NCBI RefSeq assembly: GCF_003065385.1 | Contig: NZ_CP023277.1 | Coordinates: forward strand, 1,390,829 to 1,454,828 | DNA: 64,000 nt | DNA from: Polynucleobacter acidiphobus | GTDB lineage: Bacteria; Pseudomonadota; Gammaproteobacteria; Burkholderiales; Burkholderiaceae | Direction: 5' to 3' | Shown here: piece after piece, positions 15,894 to 25,540 of the stretch | How positions within the stretch are numbered: position 1 is the stretch's first letter | How the letters are laid out: the number at the start of each line of letters is the position of its first letter | The notes under the pieces: model-generated | Told to the model about the DNA's origin: nothing | Databases searched by the model: none | What the model saw: only the letters and a program-made list of their open reading frames with translations | Program-made: the position numbers and the translations under genes

Positions 15894-18800
15894 ATGGCCG
15901 TTCAATCCAAGTCCAAGAAGGAAGCCATTCCCATTCGTTTGGTATTGGTGACCATGGACACGCACTTAAATAGTGCGGCACGACGCGCCCAATTTCAGCT
16001 CCAACGCGTCATTCCAGGTTTGTCTTTGCAGATCCATGCCGCCAGTGAATTCACCGGTAATCCAGAGCTCACTGAAAAGGCAGTGCACGACATTGCCCAT
16101 GGCGATATTGTGCTCGCCACTATGTTGTTTATGGAAGATCACTACCTTCCAGTATTTGAAGCTTTAAAGGCTAAGCGCGATGATTGCGACGCGATGGTCT
16201 GTGCGATGTCAGCTGGGGATGTCGTGAAGCTCACCAAGATTGGTAAGCTCGATATGAGTAAGCCCGCAAGTGGGCCAATGGCAATCCTCAAGAAACTACG
16301 CCCCAAACCCAAGACCGAGGGTGAGAAGCAAACCAGTTCGGGTGCCAAACAAATGAAGGTGCTGCGGCTCATTCCACAAATCCTTAGATGGATTCCGGGA
16401 ACCGCGCAAGATGTGCGGGTGTATTTCTTAACCCTGCAATATTGGTTGGGTGGTTCCGAAGAAAACTTATTTAATCTCTTTAGTTACCTCATTAACCGTT
16501 ACGCCTCTGGTCCGCGGGAAGTCTTGCGTGGCTTAGCAAAACCTACCGATCCCGTGGAGTATCCCGATCTCGGGGTCTATCACCCGCGCATGAAAAATCG
16601 TCTGAGTGAAAAACTCTCTGATCTGCCTAAGGTGATTCCGGATAGCAAGCGTCGTGGTCGGGTTGGTCTTTTATTGCTCCGCTCATATTTAGTTTCTGGC
16701 AATAGTGGTCACTACGATCCCGTGATTGCTGCATTAGAAGCCCATGGCTTACAAGTGGTACCTGCCTTTGCTGCAGGTCTTGATGCGCGCCCTGCAATTG
16801 ACACCTACTTCATAAAAAATCATCAGGTGACGGTCGATGCGGTGATCTCACTCACCGGCTTCTCCTTAGTTGGTGGCCCAGCGTATAACGATGCCAAAGC
16901 AGCTGAGGAAGTGCTTGCTAAGTTGGATGTGCCCTACATCGCAGCGCACCCCGTGGAGTTCCAAACCCTCACCCAATGGGGTGGATCCGATCGGGGTTTG
17001 ATGCCGGTAGAGAGCACCATTATGGTGGCGATCCCCGAACTCGATGGCGCAACCCAGCCAATGGTGTATGGCGGCCGACCGGGTGCCGCTGGAACAACGT
17101 GTACCGGTTGCCATCAACGCTGCACCTTCACAGAGGAACACAACCCGCAAGACATGTTCACCTGCGTCGAACGGACGGCGATGCTCGCCTCCAGGACTGC
17201 CAAGCTAGTGGATCTACGCAACTCTGATAAAGCCAATCGTAAAGTGGGTCTGGTGATCTTTAACTTCCCCCCGAATGCAGGACATACCGGCACCGCTGCT
17301 TATCTCAACGTTTTTGAGTCTTTGCACCAAACCATGTTGGGTCTTAAAGCCGATGGTTACACACTCACCGTGCCAGAAACGCCTGAAGCCTTACGCAAAG
17401 AAATCATTGAAGGCAATGCTCAGCAATATGGTTCTGAAGCCAATGTACACACCATCATTAGTGCCGACGATCATGTCAAGCACGAGCGTTGGCTCAGTGA
17501 GATTGAAGCGCAATGGGGTCCAGCTCCTGGTAAGCAATGGACTAATGGCTCCGGTATTTTTATTTTGGGCAAACAATACGGCAATATCTTAGTGACCGTG
17601 CAACCTGGATTTGGGTTTGAGGGTGATCCGATGCGCCTTCTCTTTGAAAAAGGCTTTGCGCCGACGCATGCATTCTCCGCTTTTTATCGCTACTTGCGCG
17701 AGGACTTTGCTGCCAATGCCGTATTGCATTTTGGCACCCACGGTGCGCTTGAGTTTATGCCGGGTAAGCAAGCAGGGATGAGTGGTTCGTGCTGGCCCGA
17801 TCGCCTCATTAGCGATCTACCCAACTTTTATCTCTATGCATCCAATAATCCTTCCGAAGGCGCGCTGGCCAAGCGCCGTGCAGGTGCCACACTCATTAGT
17901 TACCTCACGCCACCGGTGACGCAAGCCGGTATTTATAGTGGACTTGCCGATCTCAAAACCTCGATTGAGCGTTGGCGGGGTCTCTCGCCTGAGCAGCGCG
18001 GCGAAGAGGAAGATCATGATTTGGCCGCTCTCATTCAGGCGCAAGCGGCGCAGATGGATTTATGCAAAGCAGAGCCGCTGTGGGATGTGAAAAACGCTGA
18101 CTTTACCCAACAGCACATTACCAAACTCTATGAGCAAATTTTGGAGTTGGAGTACACCTTAATACCGCATGGCATGCATGTGGTCGGCTCCACCCCCAGT
18201 GAATCCGAGCGTGTCGATTTACTAAGCGCCATGGCGATTGGCTCGTTTAGCCAAACCTTACCTAATTCAGCGATTACGCAGTTGGTGCAAGGTAAACCCA
18301 TTCAAACAATCGTAAGCAAGAATAAGGATCTTCAAGAGCTCGCTCGGGAAGAAGCGATTGCGATTTTGGAGAAGCTCCAACATTGGGATCAGCAGATCCA
18401 AGAAGAAACTGAGATCCCTAGCATTCTCAAAGCGCTTGATGGTCGCTTTATTCGTCCTGCGCCGGGTGGCGATGTAATGCGCAACCCCGAGGTTCTTCCC
18501 TCAGGTCGTAATCTGCATGGCTTTGATCCTTTCCGGATTCCAAGTGCCTTTGCAGTCAAAGATGGCGCGAAGCAAGCCCAGAAGATTTTGCAACGGCATA
18601 TCGATGATGCAAAAGCCCTCCCTGAATCGATTGCTCTTGTTCTGTGGGGGAGCGACAACCTCAAATCCGAAGGTGGGCAAATTGGTCAGGCATTAGCCCT
18701 CTTGGGAGCACTACCTCGCTTTGATGGCTATGGACGACTAGCAGGTGCTACCCTCATTCCGCTCGCAGAACTCGGGCGCCCCCGCATTGATGTGGTGATC

Positions 18801-19712
18801 ACTCTCTCAGGGATCTTTCGGGATCTGATGCCCTTGCAAATTAAGCTTCTCGCTGAAGCAGCGTATCTCGCTGCAGCCGCCGATGAGCCAATCGAGCAAA
18901 ACTTTGTTCGTAAACACGCGCTTGCCTATATGAAAGAACACGGCTGCGATCTCGAGACGGCGTCACTTCGTGTTTATGGCAATGCCGATGGCACTTATGG
19001 GGCCAATGTGAACCACTTGGTCGAGCACAGCGTATGGGATGAGGACGATGAGCTCGCCGAGACCTATATGCGCCGCAAGGGTTTTGCCTATGGCAAATCG
19101 GGTAAACCGGTTTGCAATAACGCTCTTCTGAAGAGCGTCTTAGCGGATGTCAGCATGAGTTATCAGAACTTAGAGTCGATGGAACTCGGGGTGACCACCA
19201 TCGATAACTACTTTGATACCTTGGGTGGGATTACGAAGGCCGTCAAACGCGCTAAGGGCGGTGAAGAGATTCCGGTATATATAGGTGATCAAACCCAAGG
19301 TGAAGGGGTAGTACGGACTCTCTCAGAACAAGTGTCGCTCGAGACCCGCACGCGCATGCTCAATCCCAAATGGTTTGAGGGAATGCTCAAACACGGCTAC
19401 GAGGGTGTTCGGCAGATTGAGGTTCATATCACCAACACCATGGGTTGGTCAGCGACCACGGGCCAAGTACAACCCTGGGTTTATAAGCAACTAACCCAGA
19501 CGTTTATTCTGGATCCGAAGATGCGTGAGCGCTTAGCGCAATTGAATCCCACCGCATCAGCCCGCATGGCAAACCGTCTCATGGAAGCCTCAAATCGCAA
19601 CTACTGGCAGCCCGATGATGAAATGCGAGCTGCGATGAAGCAGGCCAGTGAAGAGCTTGAAGATCGTCTTGAGGGAGTCTTTGAAAACCCCGCTATGCAA
19701 CGCGCAGGTTAA
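15894..19712 (+). CDS. bchH: Magnesium chelatase H subunit
   Basis: 1272 residues, the usual BchH size, CobN/BchH superfamily. Typical segments include GGRPGAAGTTCTGCHQRC, HFGTHGALEFMPGKQAG, and NPKWFEGMLKHGYEGVRQIEVH near the end. BchH binds protoporphyrin IX and is the catalytic partner of BchID for Mg2+ insertion, the first committed step to bacteriochlorophyll. TTAGG six bases before the ATG is the likely ribosome site. It is not followed by other bch genes here, unlike the common bchFNBHLM order, so in this genome bchH stands alone. CobN is excluded by the length, motifs and context. Confidence 0.97.
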   Translation: MAVQSKSKKEAIPIRLVLVTMDTHLNSAARRAQFQLQRVIPGLSLQIHAASEFTGNPELTEKAVHDIAHGDIVLATMLFMEDHYLPVFEALKAKRDDCDAMVCAMSAGDVVKLTKIGKLDMSKPASGPMAILKKLRPKPKTEGEKQTSSGAKQMKVLRLIPQILRWIPGTAQDVRVYFLTLQYWLGGSEENLFNLFSYLINRYASGPREVLRGLAKPTDPVEYPDLGVYHPRMKNRLSEKLSDLPKVIPDSKRRGRVGLLLLRSYLVSGNSGHYDPVIAALEAHGLQVVPAFAAGLDARPAIDTYFIKNHQVTVDAVISLTGFSLVGGPAYNDAKAAEEVLAKLDVPYIAAHPVEFQTLTQWGGSDRGLMPVESTIMVAIPELDGATQPMVYGGRPGAAGTTCTGCHQRCTFTEEHNPQDMFTCVERTAMLASRTAKLVDLRNSDKANRKVGLVIFNFPPNAGHTGTAAYLNVFESLHQTMLGLKADGYTLTVPETPEALRKEIIEGNAQQYGSEANVHTIISADDHVKHERWLSEIEAQWGPAPGKQWTNGSGIFILGKQYGNILVTVQPGFGFEGDPMRLLFEKGFAPTHAFSAFYRYLREDFAANAVLHFGTHGALEFMPGKQAGMSGSCWPDRLISDLPNFYLYASNNPSEGALAKRRAGATLISYLTPPVTQAGIYSGLADLKTSIERWRGLSPEQRGEEEDHDLAALIQAQAAQMDLCKAEPLWDVKNADFTQQHITKLYEQILELEYTLIPHGMHVVGSTPSESERVDLLSAMAIGSFSQTLPNSAITQLVQGKPIQTIVSKNKDLQELAREEAIAILEKLQHWDQQIQEETEIPSILKALDGRFIRPAPGGDVMRNPEVLPSGRNLHGFDPFRIPSAFAVKDGAKQAQKILQRHIDDAKALPESIALVLWGSDNLKSEGGQIGQALALLGALPRFDGYGRLAGATLIPLAELGRPRIDVVITLSGIFRDLMPLQIKLLAEAAYLAAAADEPIEQNFVRKHALAYMKEHGCDLETASLRVYGNADGTYGANVNHLVEHSVWDEDDELAETYMRRKGFAYGKSGKPVCNNALLKSVLADVSMSYQNLESMELGVTTIDNYFDTLGGITKAVKRAKGGEEIPVYIGDQTQGEGVVRTLSEQVSLETRTRMLNPKWFEGMLKHGYEGVRQIEVHITNTMGWSATTGQVQPWVYKQLTQTFILDPKMRERLAQLNPTASARMANRLMEASNRNYWQPDDEMRAAMKQASEELEDRLEGVFENPAMQRAG

Positions 19713-19726
19713 TCCCAGCTACTGCC

Positions 19727-20569
19727 TTAAATCACCATCAGTGGTTTTTTCTGAATGGGTGGTGCAAAAATTTGATCAAGCGCCTTAAGTAACGCATCAT
19801 CCAGAACCAGATTGGCAGCAGATAGATTTTCCCTGAGTCGCTCAGGATGGACCGTTTTCGGAATCGCCACCGCATGGGGTTGGCGTAAGACCCAAGCGAG
19901 AGCCACCTGCGCTGGGGTCAAGCCAGCTTCTTTAGCCAGCGCAATGAGTTTAGGGTTACGCATCAGAGCACCAGCACCGAGTGGGGAATACGCCATGAAT
20001 GCCATGCCCTTCTCTTGTAGAAGTGGAATCAAATTGTATTCAATACCACGGGCATTCAAGGCGTAATAGACTTGATTGCATACCGTTTGGTAGGGGCTGC
20101 CCACATTGCGTTCAGCTACGAGCCAATCGTTTACATCGGGCGCATCAAAATTACTAATGCCATAACTACGAATGAGTCCTCGCTCCTGGAGTTTGATGAA
20201 TCCCTCGAGAGTTGCTTCATAAGGATAAGAGCCTTGCCAATGTAAAAGATAACAATCCAGATACTCGCAGCCCATGCGTTTGATTGAGCGTTCGCAAGCC
20301 GTGATGGTGCCTTTGGTACTGGCATTACTGGGCAAAACCTTGCTAACGATTTGGAGATCATCACGCGCACTGTTGCCAAAGTTTTTCAAGGCCTTGCCAA
20401 TGAGATTTTCGGCTTGGCCAGAGCCATACATCTCAGCGGTATCGATGAGTTGATACCCCATCTGAATCGCTGATGCTATCGCACTTACTTCTTCGGCTTC
20501 AGAGTGAGCGTCCTCACCCATTGGCCAGGTGCCCAATCCAAGGCGGGTTTGAAAAAATGGGGTCGTCAT
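19727..20569 (-). CDS. Aldo/keto reductase
   Basis: 280 residues, NADPH-dependent aldo-keto reductase barrel. Catalytic tetrad visible: Asp in LIDTAEMYGSG, the Tyr of that motif, Lys in IVSKVLP and His in YLLHW. The NADPH-binding end AIPKTVHPERLREN is present. Such enzymes reduce varied aldehydes and ketones; the physiological substrate cannot be told. It ends 14 bases from the convergent bchH and starts 12 bases after the uup stop, so it may be read through from uup. Confidence 0.9.
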   Translation of the reverse strand: MTTPFFQTRLGLGTWPMGEDAHSEAEEVSAIASAIQMGYQLIDTAEMYGSGQAENLIGKALKNFGNSARDDLQIVSKVLPSNASTKGTITACERSIKRMGCEYLDCYLLHWQGSYPYEATLEGFIKLQERGLIRSYGISNFDAPDVNDWLVAERNVGSPYQTVCNQVYYALNARGIEYNLIPLLQEKGMAFMAYSPLGAGALMRNPKLIALAKEAGLTPAQVALAWVLRQPHAVAIPKTVHPERLRENLSAANLVLDDALLKALDQIFAPPIQKKPLMVI

Positions 20570-20581
20570 TTATATATCACC

Positions 20582-22480
20582 TTATGAATCAGAGCGTTCC
20601 AATAAAAACTCCCAGCGACTCATTGTTAATTCAAGCTGATTATTAATTTTGACTAACTTTTCTGTAAGAGAAATTGTTAATTTAGGATCGCTTTTATAAA
20701 TCTCTGGATCAGCTAGTTGCTGATTAATTTGTAACTGCTCCTGCTCCAATTCATCAATTTTTATAGGTAATTGCTCAAGCTCAATCTTTTCTTTACTACT
20801 TAGTTTTGATTTCGTTGTACTCATAGCGGAACCTGACTTCACTGGCACCCTGACTTCCACTGGCTTTGGATCTTTGGCTGAAGCAATTAGAGCAGATCGT
20901 TCTTTCTGTACTTTGTAGTCCTCATAACCACCCTCGTACTCTCGCCACATCGCATCACCTTCGTAGGCAATCATGCTGGTGACCACATTGTCTAAAAAGG
21001 TTCGATCGTGACTGACTAAAAAAACGGTACCTTGATAATCTTGCAAGAGTTGCTCTAAGAGATCCAAGGTATCAATATCAAGATCATTAGTGGGCTCATC
21101 AAGAACCAGCACATTGGCAGGTCTAGCAAAGAGTCTTGCGAGTAATAAGCGATTACGCTCGCCGCCCGATAGGGTTTTGATGGGCGAGTTGGTACGCTCA
21201 GGTGCAAAGAGGAAATCCCCTAAATAGCTCTTCACATGCTTGCGCTGATTCCCAATCTCGACCCATTCGCTCCCAGGGCTAATGAAATCCTCGAGTGTCG
21301 CCTCTAAATTAAGGCTTTCACGCATTTGATCAAAATAGGCCACTTCAATGCGCGTGCCTAATTTGGCGACCCCAGTATCAGGCGCAATCTCAGCCAGAAT
21401 TAATTTAAGCAGTGTCGTTTTACCCGCGCCGTTGGGTCCTAAGATGCCGACCTTGTCGCCTCGCAAAATGGTGGCGGTGAAGTTTTTGACAATCGGTTTT
21501 TCGTAGGACTTGGAGATGGTATCTAGATCTGCCACGATCTTACCGCTGCGCTCACCGGAGGCAATCGAGAGCTTCACCTGCCCCATGGCATTGCGTCGCT
21601 CAGCGCGCATGGCTCGGAGTTTTTCCAGACGGGCCACGCGCCCCACACTACGGGTGCGTCTCGCTTCCACCCCCTTGCGCACCCACACCTCTTCTTCCGC
21701 CAGCAATTTATCGGCTCGTGCATTGGCAAGCGCTTCAGCGTTGAGCTCTTCTTCTTTGACAAACTCATAGCGACTGTAGTTACCGGGGTAGCTACGCAGC
21801 ACCCCACGATCGAGCTCCACAATACGGGTTGCAACTTGATCCAAAAAGCTGCGATCATGGGTGATGAAGACAATCGACCCAGAGTACTCATTGAGGAGTC
21901 CCTCAAGCCAGGTAATCGAATCCAAATCCAAGTGATTGGTGGGCTCATCGAGCAAGAGCACATCCGGTTGAGTCACAAGAGCTTGAGCCAGCGCTACCCG
22001 TTTTTTAGTACCGCCTGAGAGAGTTCCGATAGTTTGATCGGCATTAAGATGTAAGCGGTTCAGGATTTCAGCAACGCGCTGCTCCCAGTTCCAACCATGC
22101 GTCGCATCGAGCTGGGACTGCAGTTGATCGAGACGCTCTTGATTGGCTTCGTTCCAATCGGCTTGCGCAAGAGCCTCATACTCGGATCGGATTTGCTGGA
22201 TGGTGGCCAAGCCTTCGGAAGCTGCCTCAAAAATACTGCTATTGCTGCTTAAGATTGGCTCTTGCGCTACATAGGCAATCCGCAGTTCCTGCTGCACTTG
22301 AATCAATCCATCGTCGAGCTTTTCAAGGCCAGCCAAGATCTTTAGCAAAGAGGATTTACCGGTGCCATTGCGCCCAATGAGACCCACGCGCTCACTTTCT
22401 TCGAGTGCAAAGTTGGTGCGGTCTAAGAGGGGGTGATGACCAAACGCGAGCTTGGCGTCTGTCAGAGTAATGAGTGCCAT
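20582..22480 (-). CDS. uup: ABC-F ATPase, Uup type
   Basis: 632 residues with two ABC ATPase domains in tandem and no membrane part: Walker A GRNGTGKSS and signature LSGGTKKR with DEPTNHLD in the first, GPNGAGKTT, LSGGERNR and DEPTNDLD in the second. The last about 75 residues form a Lys/Glu-rich coiled coil, the Uup hallmark. ABC-F proteins act on ribosomes or, for Uup, also affect precise excision of transposons. EttA and YheS are the alternatives; the C-terminal coiled coil after a linker favours Uup. Divergent from prfC. Confidence 0.85.
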   Translation of the reverse strand: MALITLTDAKLAFGHHPLLDRTNFALEESERVGLIGRNGTGKSSLLKILAGLEKLDDGLIQVQQELRIAYVAQEPILSSNSSIFEAASEGLATIQQIRSEYEALAQADWNEANQERLDQLQSQLDATHGWNWEQRVAEILNRLHLNADQTIGTLSGGTKKRVALAQALVTQPDVLLLDEPTNHLDLDSITWLEGLLNEYSGSIVFITHDRSFLDQVATRIVELDRGVLRSYPGNYSRYEFVKEEELNAEALANARADKLLAEEEVWVRKGVEARRTRSVGRVARLEKLRAMRAERRNAMGQVKLSIASGERSGKIVADLDTISKSYEKPIVKNFTATILRGDKVGILGPNGAGKTTLLKLILAEIAPDTGVAKLGTRIEVAYFDQMRESLNLEATLEDFISPGSEWVEIGNQRKHVKSYLGDFLFAPERTNSPIKTLSGGERNRLLLARLFARPANVLVLDEPTNDLDIDTLDLLEQLLQDYQGTVFLVSHDRTFLDNVVTSMIAYEGDAMWREYEGGYEDYKVQKERSALIASAKDPKPVEVRVPVKSGSAMSTTKSKLSSKEKIELEQLPIKIDELEQEQLQINQQLADPEIYKSDPKLTISLTEKLVKINNQLELTMSRWEFLLERSDS

Positions 22481-22523
22481 AACCCATCATTATCAACGGT
22501 TTGATGGGGTGAAGCACCTTATA

Positions 22524-24179
22524 ATGACGGTTTTCCTGAGGTGCTCCATTAACTCCCCCGATTCATCATCGACCTTATCCACTTTGGATGAGGTTGCCCG
22601 TCGCAGAAGCTTTGCCATCATCTCGCACCCCGATGCGGGTAAGACCACCCTCACTGAAAAATTACTCCTTTACGCGGGTGCGATTCAAATTGCTGGGAGC
22701 GTGAAAGCGCGAAAAGCCAGTCGCCATGCCACCTCAGACTGGATGGAAATTGAGAAGCAGCGCGGTATTTCGGTTGCCAGCTCGGTGATGCAGATGGAGT
22801 ACCGCAATGCGATCATCAATCTTCTAGATACTCCGGGTCACCAAGACTTCTCTGAAGACACCTATCGGGTCTTAACCGCGGTCGACTCCGCGCTCATGGT
22901 AATTGACGCAGCCAATGGGGTAGAACCTCAGACAAGACGTCTGATTGACGTATGCCGTGCACGGCATACGCCTTTGGTGACCTTCATTAATAAGCTCGAT
23001 CGTGAGGTCAAGAAGCCACTCGATCTGATGGATGAGATTGAAGCGGCATTAGGGATGGCAGTGGTCCCCTTTACTTGGCCGGTGGGTATGGGCAAATCCT
23101 TTGCCGGGGTGATCGACATCATTAACAATCAAATGCGTCTATTTAAAGCCGGTGAAGATCGCGTTACTGAAGACTCGAACCTCATCGTGTCTTTAGATGA
23201 TCCGATGCTCAAAGAGCGCTTTGATACGGAGCTCGAAGAAGCCTTGGCCGAAGTTGATCTTGTTAAAAATGCCATGCCCGCTTTTGATCGTGAGGCGTTC
23301 TTGGCGGGAGAGCAATCGCCCGTGTTCTTTGGCTCAGCGATCAATAACTTTGGGGTGCGCGAGATTTTGAATACCTTGGTGGATCTCGCTCCTGGGCCCG
23401 GATCGCGCAAGGCCGTGCAACGTCAGGTCGATCCGCATGAGAAAAAATTTACGGCTGTGGTGTTTAAGATCCAAGCCAATATGGATCCCGCACACCGCGA
23501 TCGTGTGGCATTCTTGCGGATTTGCTCGGGTCACTTTGAGCGCGGCATGAAACTCAAAATCGTTCGCAATGGCAAAGAGATTCGTACCAACAATGCCCTC
23601 TCCTTTTTATCGCAACGGCGCGATATTTTGGATGAAGCCTTTCCGGGTGACATTATTGGCCTACCCAATCATGGACTCTTGCATTTAGGCGATACCCTCA
23701 CTGAAGGCGAGGAGCTGCAATTTACGGGTCTGCCCTTTTTCGCCCCGGAGATTTTTCGGATGGTTGAGGCAGCGGACCCGATGCGCAATAAGCAACTGCG
23801 CACAGGACTCTTACAACTCGGAGAGGAGGGAGCGATTCAAGTCTTTCGCCCCATGAGTGGCGGCACGATGCTCTTGGGTGCCTTTGGCCAGTTGCAGTTC
23901 GAGGTCGTGGCACACCGCTTACAAACCGAGTATGGGGCCGAAGTGCGCTTATTACCTGCACGCTACACCATGGCGAGGTGGGTGACTTCCGAGGATCCGG
24001 TCGCCCTCAAGAAGTTCATTGCTGAGAACAGTCATCGCATGGCCGAAGATGTAGTAGGTGCCTCGGTCTTCTTAGCGGCTCACAAGTCCGAGCTCGATGT
24101 AGCGCAGCAGCGCTGGGAACAAATTGAGTTTCATGCTCTACGTGAGCATGCAGGACTCATCTATCAGACCGAGATGTAG
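22524..24179 (+). CDS. prfC: Peptide chain release factor 3
   Basis: 551 residues from the ATG at 22524; the frame is open 24 codons further but that would overlap the divergent uup. Translation GTPase with G1 SHPDAGKTT, G3 DTPGHQDF and G4 NKLDRE, followed by the RF3-type second and third domains. It removes RF1 or RF2 from the ribosome after termination. The start is not certain: a TATAAT-like box overlaps this ATG, and no good ribosome site precedes it, so a later non-ATG start after GAGGTG (about 22538) is possible. Conserved sequence begins at LDEVARRRSFAI. Confidence 0.95.
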   Translation: MTVFLRCSINSPDSSSTLSTLDEVARRRSFAIISHPDAGKTTLTEKLLLYAGAIQIAGSVKARKASRHATSDWMEIEKQRGISVASSVMQMEYRNAIINLLDTPGHQDFSEDTYRVLTAVDSALMVIDAANGVEPQTRRLIDVCRARHTPLVTFINKLDREVKKPLDLMDEIEAALGMAVVPFTWPVGMGKSFAGVIDIINNQMRLFKAGEDRVTEDSNLIVSLDDPMLKERFDTELEEALAEVDLVKNAMPAFDREAFLAGEQSPVFFGSAINNFGVREILNTLVDLAPGPGSRKAVQRQVDPHEKKFTAVVFKIQANMDPAHRDRVAFLRICSGHFERGMKLKIVRNGKEIRTNNALSFLSQRRDILDEAFPGDIIGLPNHGLLHLGDTLTEGEELQFTGLPFFAPEIFRMVEAADPMRNKQLRTGLLQLGEEGAIQVFRPMSGGTMLLGAFGQLQFEVVAHRLQTEYGAEVRLLPARYTMARWVTSEDPVALKKFIAENSHRMAEDVVGASVFLAAHKSELDVAQQRWEQIEFHALREHAGLIYQTEM

Positions 24180-24241
24180 CTTTTCTTCTTACTTTTGATG
24201 TCATTGCATTTTGGTTGTACCAATGACCAGTATTGTTCTAT

Positions 24242-24270
24242 TTGACAGAATCTATTATACGGATTATTAT
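24242..24270 (+). promoter_or_regulatory. higBA promoter
   Basis: TTGACA (24242-24247), a 17-base spacer and TATTAT (24265-24270). The expected start of transcription falls within a base or two of the higB ATG at 24276, which suggests a leaderless higB message. Confidence 0.65.
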
Positions 24271-24275
24271 AACCA

Positions 24276-24557
24276 ATGATTTGCTCTTTTAATTGCTCAA
24301 AAACTGAAAACTTATTTGCCAGTATGAATGTGAGACGATTTAAACAGATTGAACGGGTAGCGCGGCGCAAACTTTTACAAATACATGCAGTCACTCGTCT
24401 TGATGATTTAAAAGTACCTCCCGGAAATCATTTGGAGCATTTAATAGGCAATCGAAAAGGTCAGTGCTCTATCCGAATCAATAACCAGTGGCGTATTTGT
24501 TTTATCTGGAAGAGCGATGGGGCTTATAACGTAGAGATTGTGGATTATCACCAATAG
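24276..24557 (+). CDS. higB: HigB-type toxin (RelE superfamily)
   Basis: 93 residues. The pattern VRRFKQIERVARRKL, then DLKVPPGNHLEHLIGNRKGQCSIRINNQWRICFIW and a final VEIVDYH is the HigB/plasmid-maintenance killer pattern: a RelE-fold ribosome-dependent mRNA endonuclease. It is followed after 16 bases by the antitoxin gene higA; toxin-first order is normal for this family. A strong promoter ends right at its ATG. It appears intact, including the Arg/His-rich region thought to be catalytic in relatives. Confidence 0.92.
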   Translation: MICSFNCSKTENLFASMNVRRFKQIERVARRKLLQIHAVTRLDDLKVPPGNHLEHLIGNRKGQCSIRINNQWRICFIWKSDGAYNVEIVDYHQ

Positions 24558-24573
24558 CTGAGGTGCAAACATT

Positions 24574-24885
24574 ATGAATAAGTTAAATGAAATTCATCCT
24601 GGGGAAATCCTGCTAGAGGACTTCATGATTCCTATGAAAATTACTGCCCGCCAACTGGCGGCTGATATTGATGTCCCACCAAGCCGAATTAGCGATATTG
24701 TTCATGGGCGCCGCCCTGTTACACCAGATACCGCTATTCGATTGGGTTTATTTTTTAGGATGGATCCCCGTTTTTGGATGAATCTCCAAATGGAGTACGA
24801 AATTCGTGTGGCTAAGAGAACCCTACAAAAAAAGATTGAGCCCCGTATTCGTGTGTTCGAGAAAATGAACTTTAGCCTCACCTAA
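24574..24885 (+). CDS. higA: HigA-type antitoxin
   Basis: 103 residues, XRE helix-turn-helix. It starts MNKLNEIHPGEILLEDFMIPMKIT, the standard HigA opening, and holds the HTH ARQLAADIDVPPSRISDIVHGRRP (about 28-51) and TAIRLGLFFRMDPRFWMNLQ. It should neutralise HigB by binding and repress the pair's promoter. Its stop is one base from the start of the phosphatase gene downstream, so that gene may be partly read from the higBA promoter. Confidence 0.93.
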   Translation: MNKLNEIHPGEILLEDFMIPMKITARQLAADIDVPPSRISDIVHGRRPVTPDTAIRLGLFFRMDPRFWMNLQMEYEIRVAKRTLQKKIEPRIRVFEKMNFSLT

Positions 24886-24886
24886 T

Positions 24887-25540
24887 ATGCCAACCCATCA
24901 TCAAACTCGTATTTGCTTTGTGCGTCATGGCGAGACCGACTGGAATGTTGAGAAACGCATGCAAGGTCATACCGACATCCCCCTCAATGCCCACGGTGTA
25001 ATGCAGGCAGAACGATTGGCTAAGGTATTGCTTCGTACTGGGTATCGCTTTGATCGTATCTACTCGAGTGATTTAGAGCGCGCCTTTCATACCGCCAAAG
25101 TGATTGCGAGTCCTTTGTCGTTGGATATTACAGTGCACCCTGATTTGCGCGAGCGCCATGTCGGCAAACTCCAGGGGCTTTTATTGGCAGATGCGCCAAA
25201 AATGCTTCCAGAACAGTGGCGGCGACACCTAGCACGTGATCTTGAGTTTGATCTCGAAGGCGGTGAAAGTATTTTAGGATTTCATGCGCGTATGAAACGC
25301 ATGCTCGATCATTTATTGATGCGCCACGCGGGCGAACAAATTCTTGCGGTCAGTCACGGTGGATCGCTCGATATGATCTACCGCATCGTCACCCAACAAG
25401 CCTTAGATACTGAGCGTGTTGCGGTGGTTCCCAATACCTCGCTCAATTGGATCGCTCATGATGGCAATACTTGGTCAATTGAGCGCTGGGGCGATACCAG
25501 TCACCTCACTGATTCAGTACTCGACAATATCGAGATCTAA
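24887..25540 (+). CDS. Histidine phosphatase family protein (phosphoglycerate-mutase-like)
   Basis: 217 residues. The catalytic RHGE motif is at 13-16, the second catalytic His in AVSHGGSL near 148, and conserved arginines in YSSDLERAFHTA. Members include cofactor-dependent phosphoglycerate mutases, alpha-ribazole phosphatase and general phosphatases. The sequence is closer to the broad GpmB/CobC-like group; the substrate cannot be stated. It starts immediately after higA and is convergent with the flavoprotein gene, the two stops being adjacent. Confidence 0.88.
   Translation: MPTHHQTRICFVRHGETDWNVEKRMQGHTDIPLNAHGVMQAERLAKVLLRTGYRFDRIYSSDLERAFHTAKVIASPLSLDITVHPDLRERHVGKLQGLLLADAPKMLPEQWRRHLARDLEFDLEGGESILGFHARMKRMLDHLLMRHAGEQILAVSHGGSLDMIYRIVTQQALDTERVAVVPNTSLNWIAHDGNTWSIERWGDTSHLTDSVLDNIEI

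Noticed and set aside
22452..22523. N-terminal extension of release factor 3
   Set aside because: It would overlap the divergent uup gene and contains no conserved sequence.
22520..22525. TATAAT as a prfC promoter
   Set aside because: No -35 at 16-18 bases and it overlaps the most likely start codon; may be chance.
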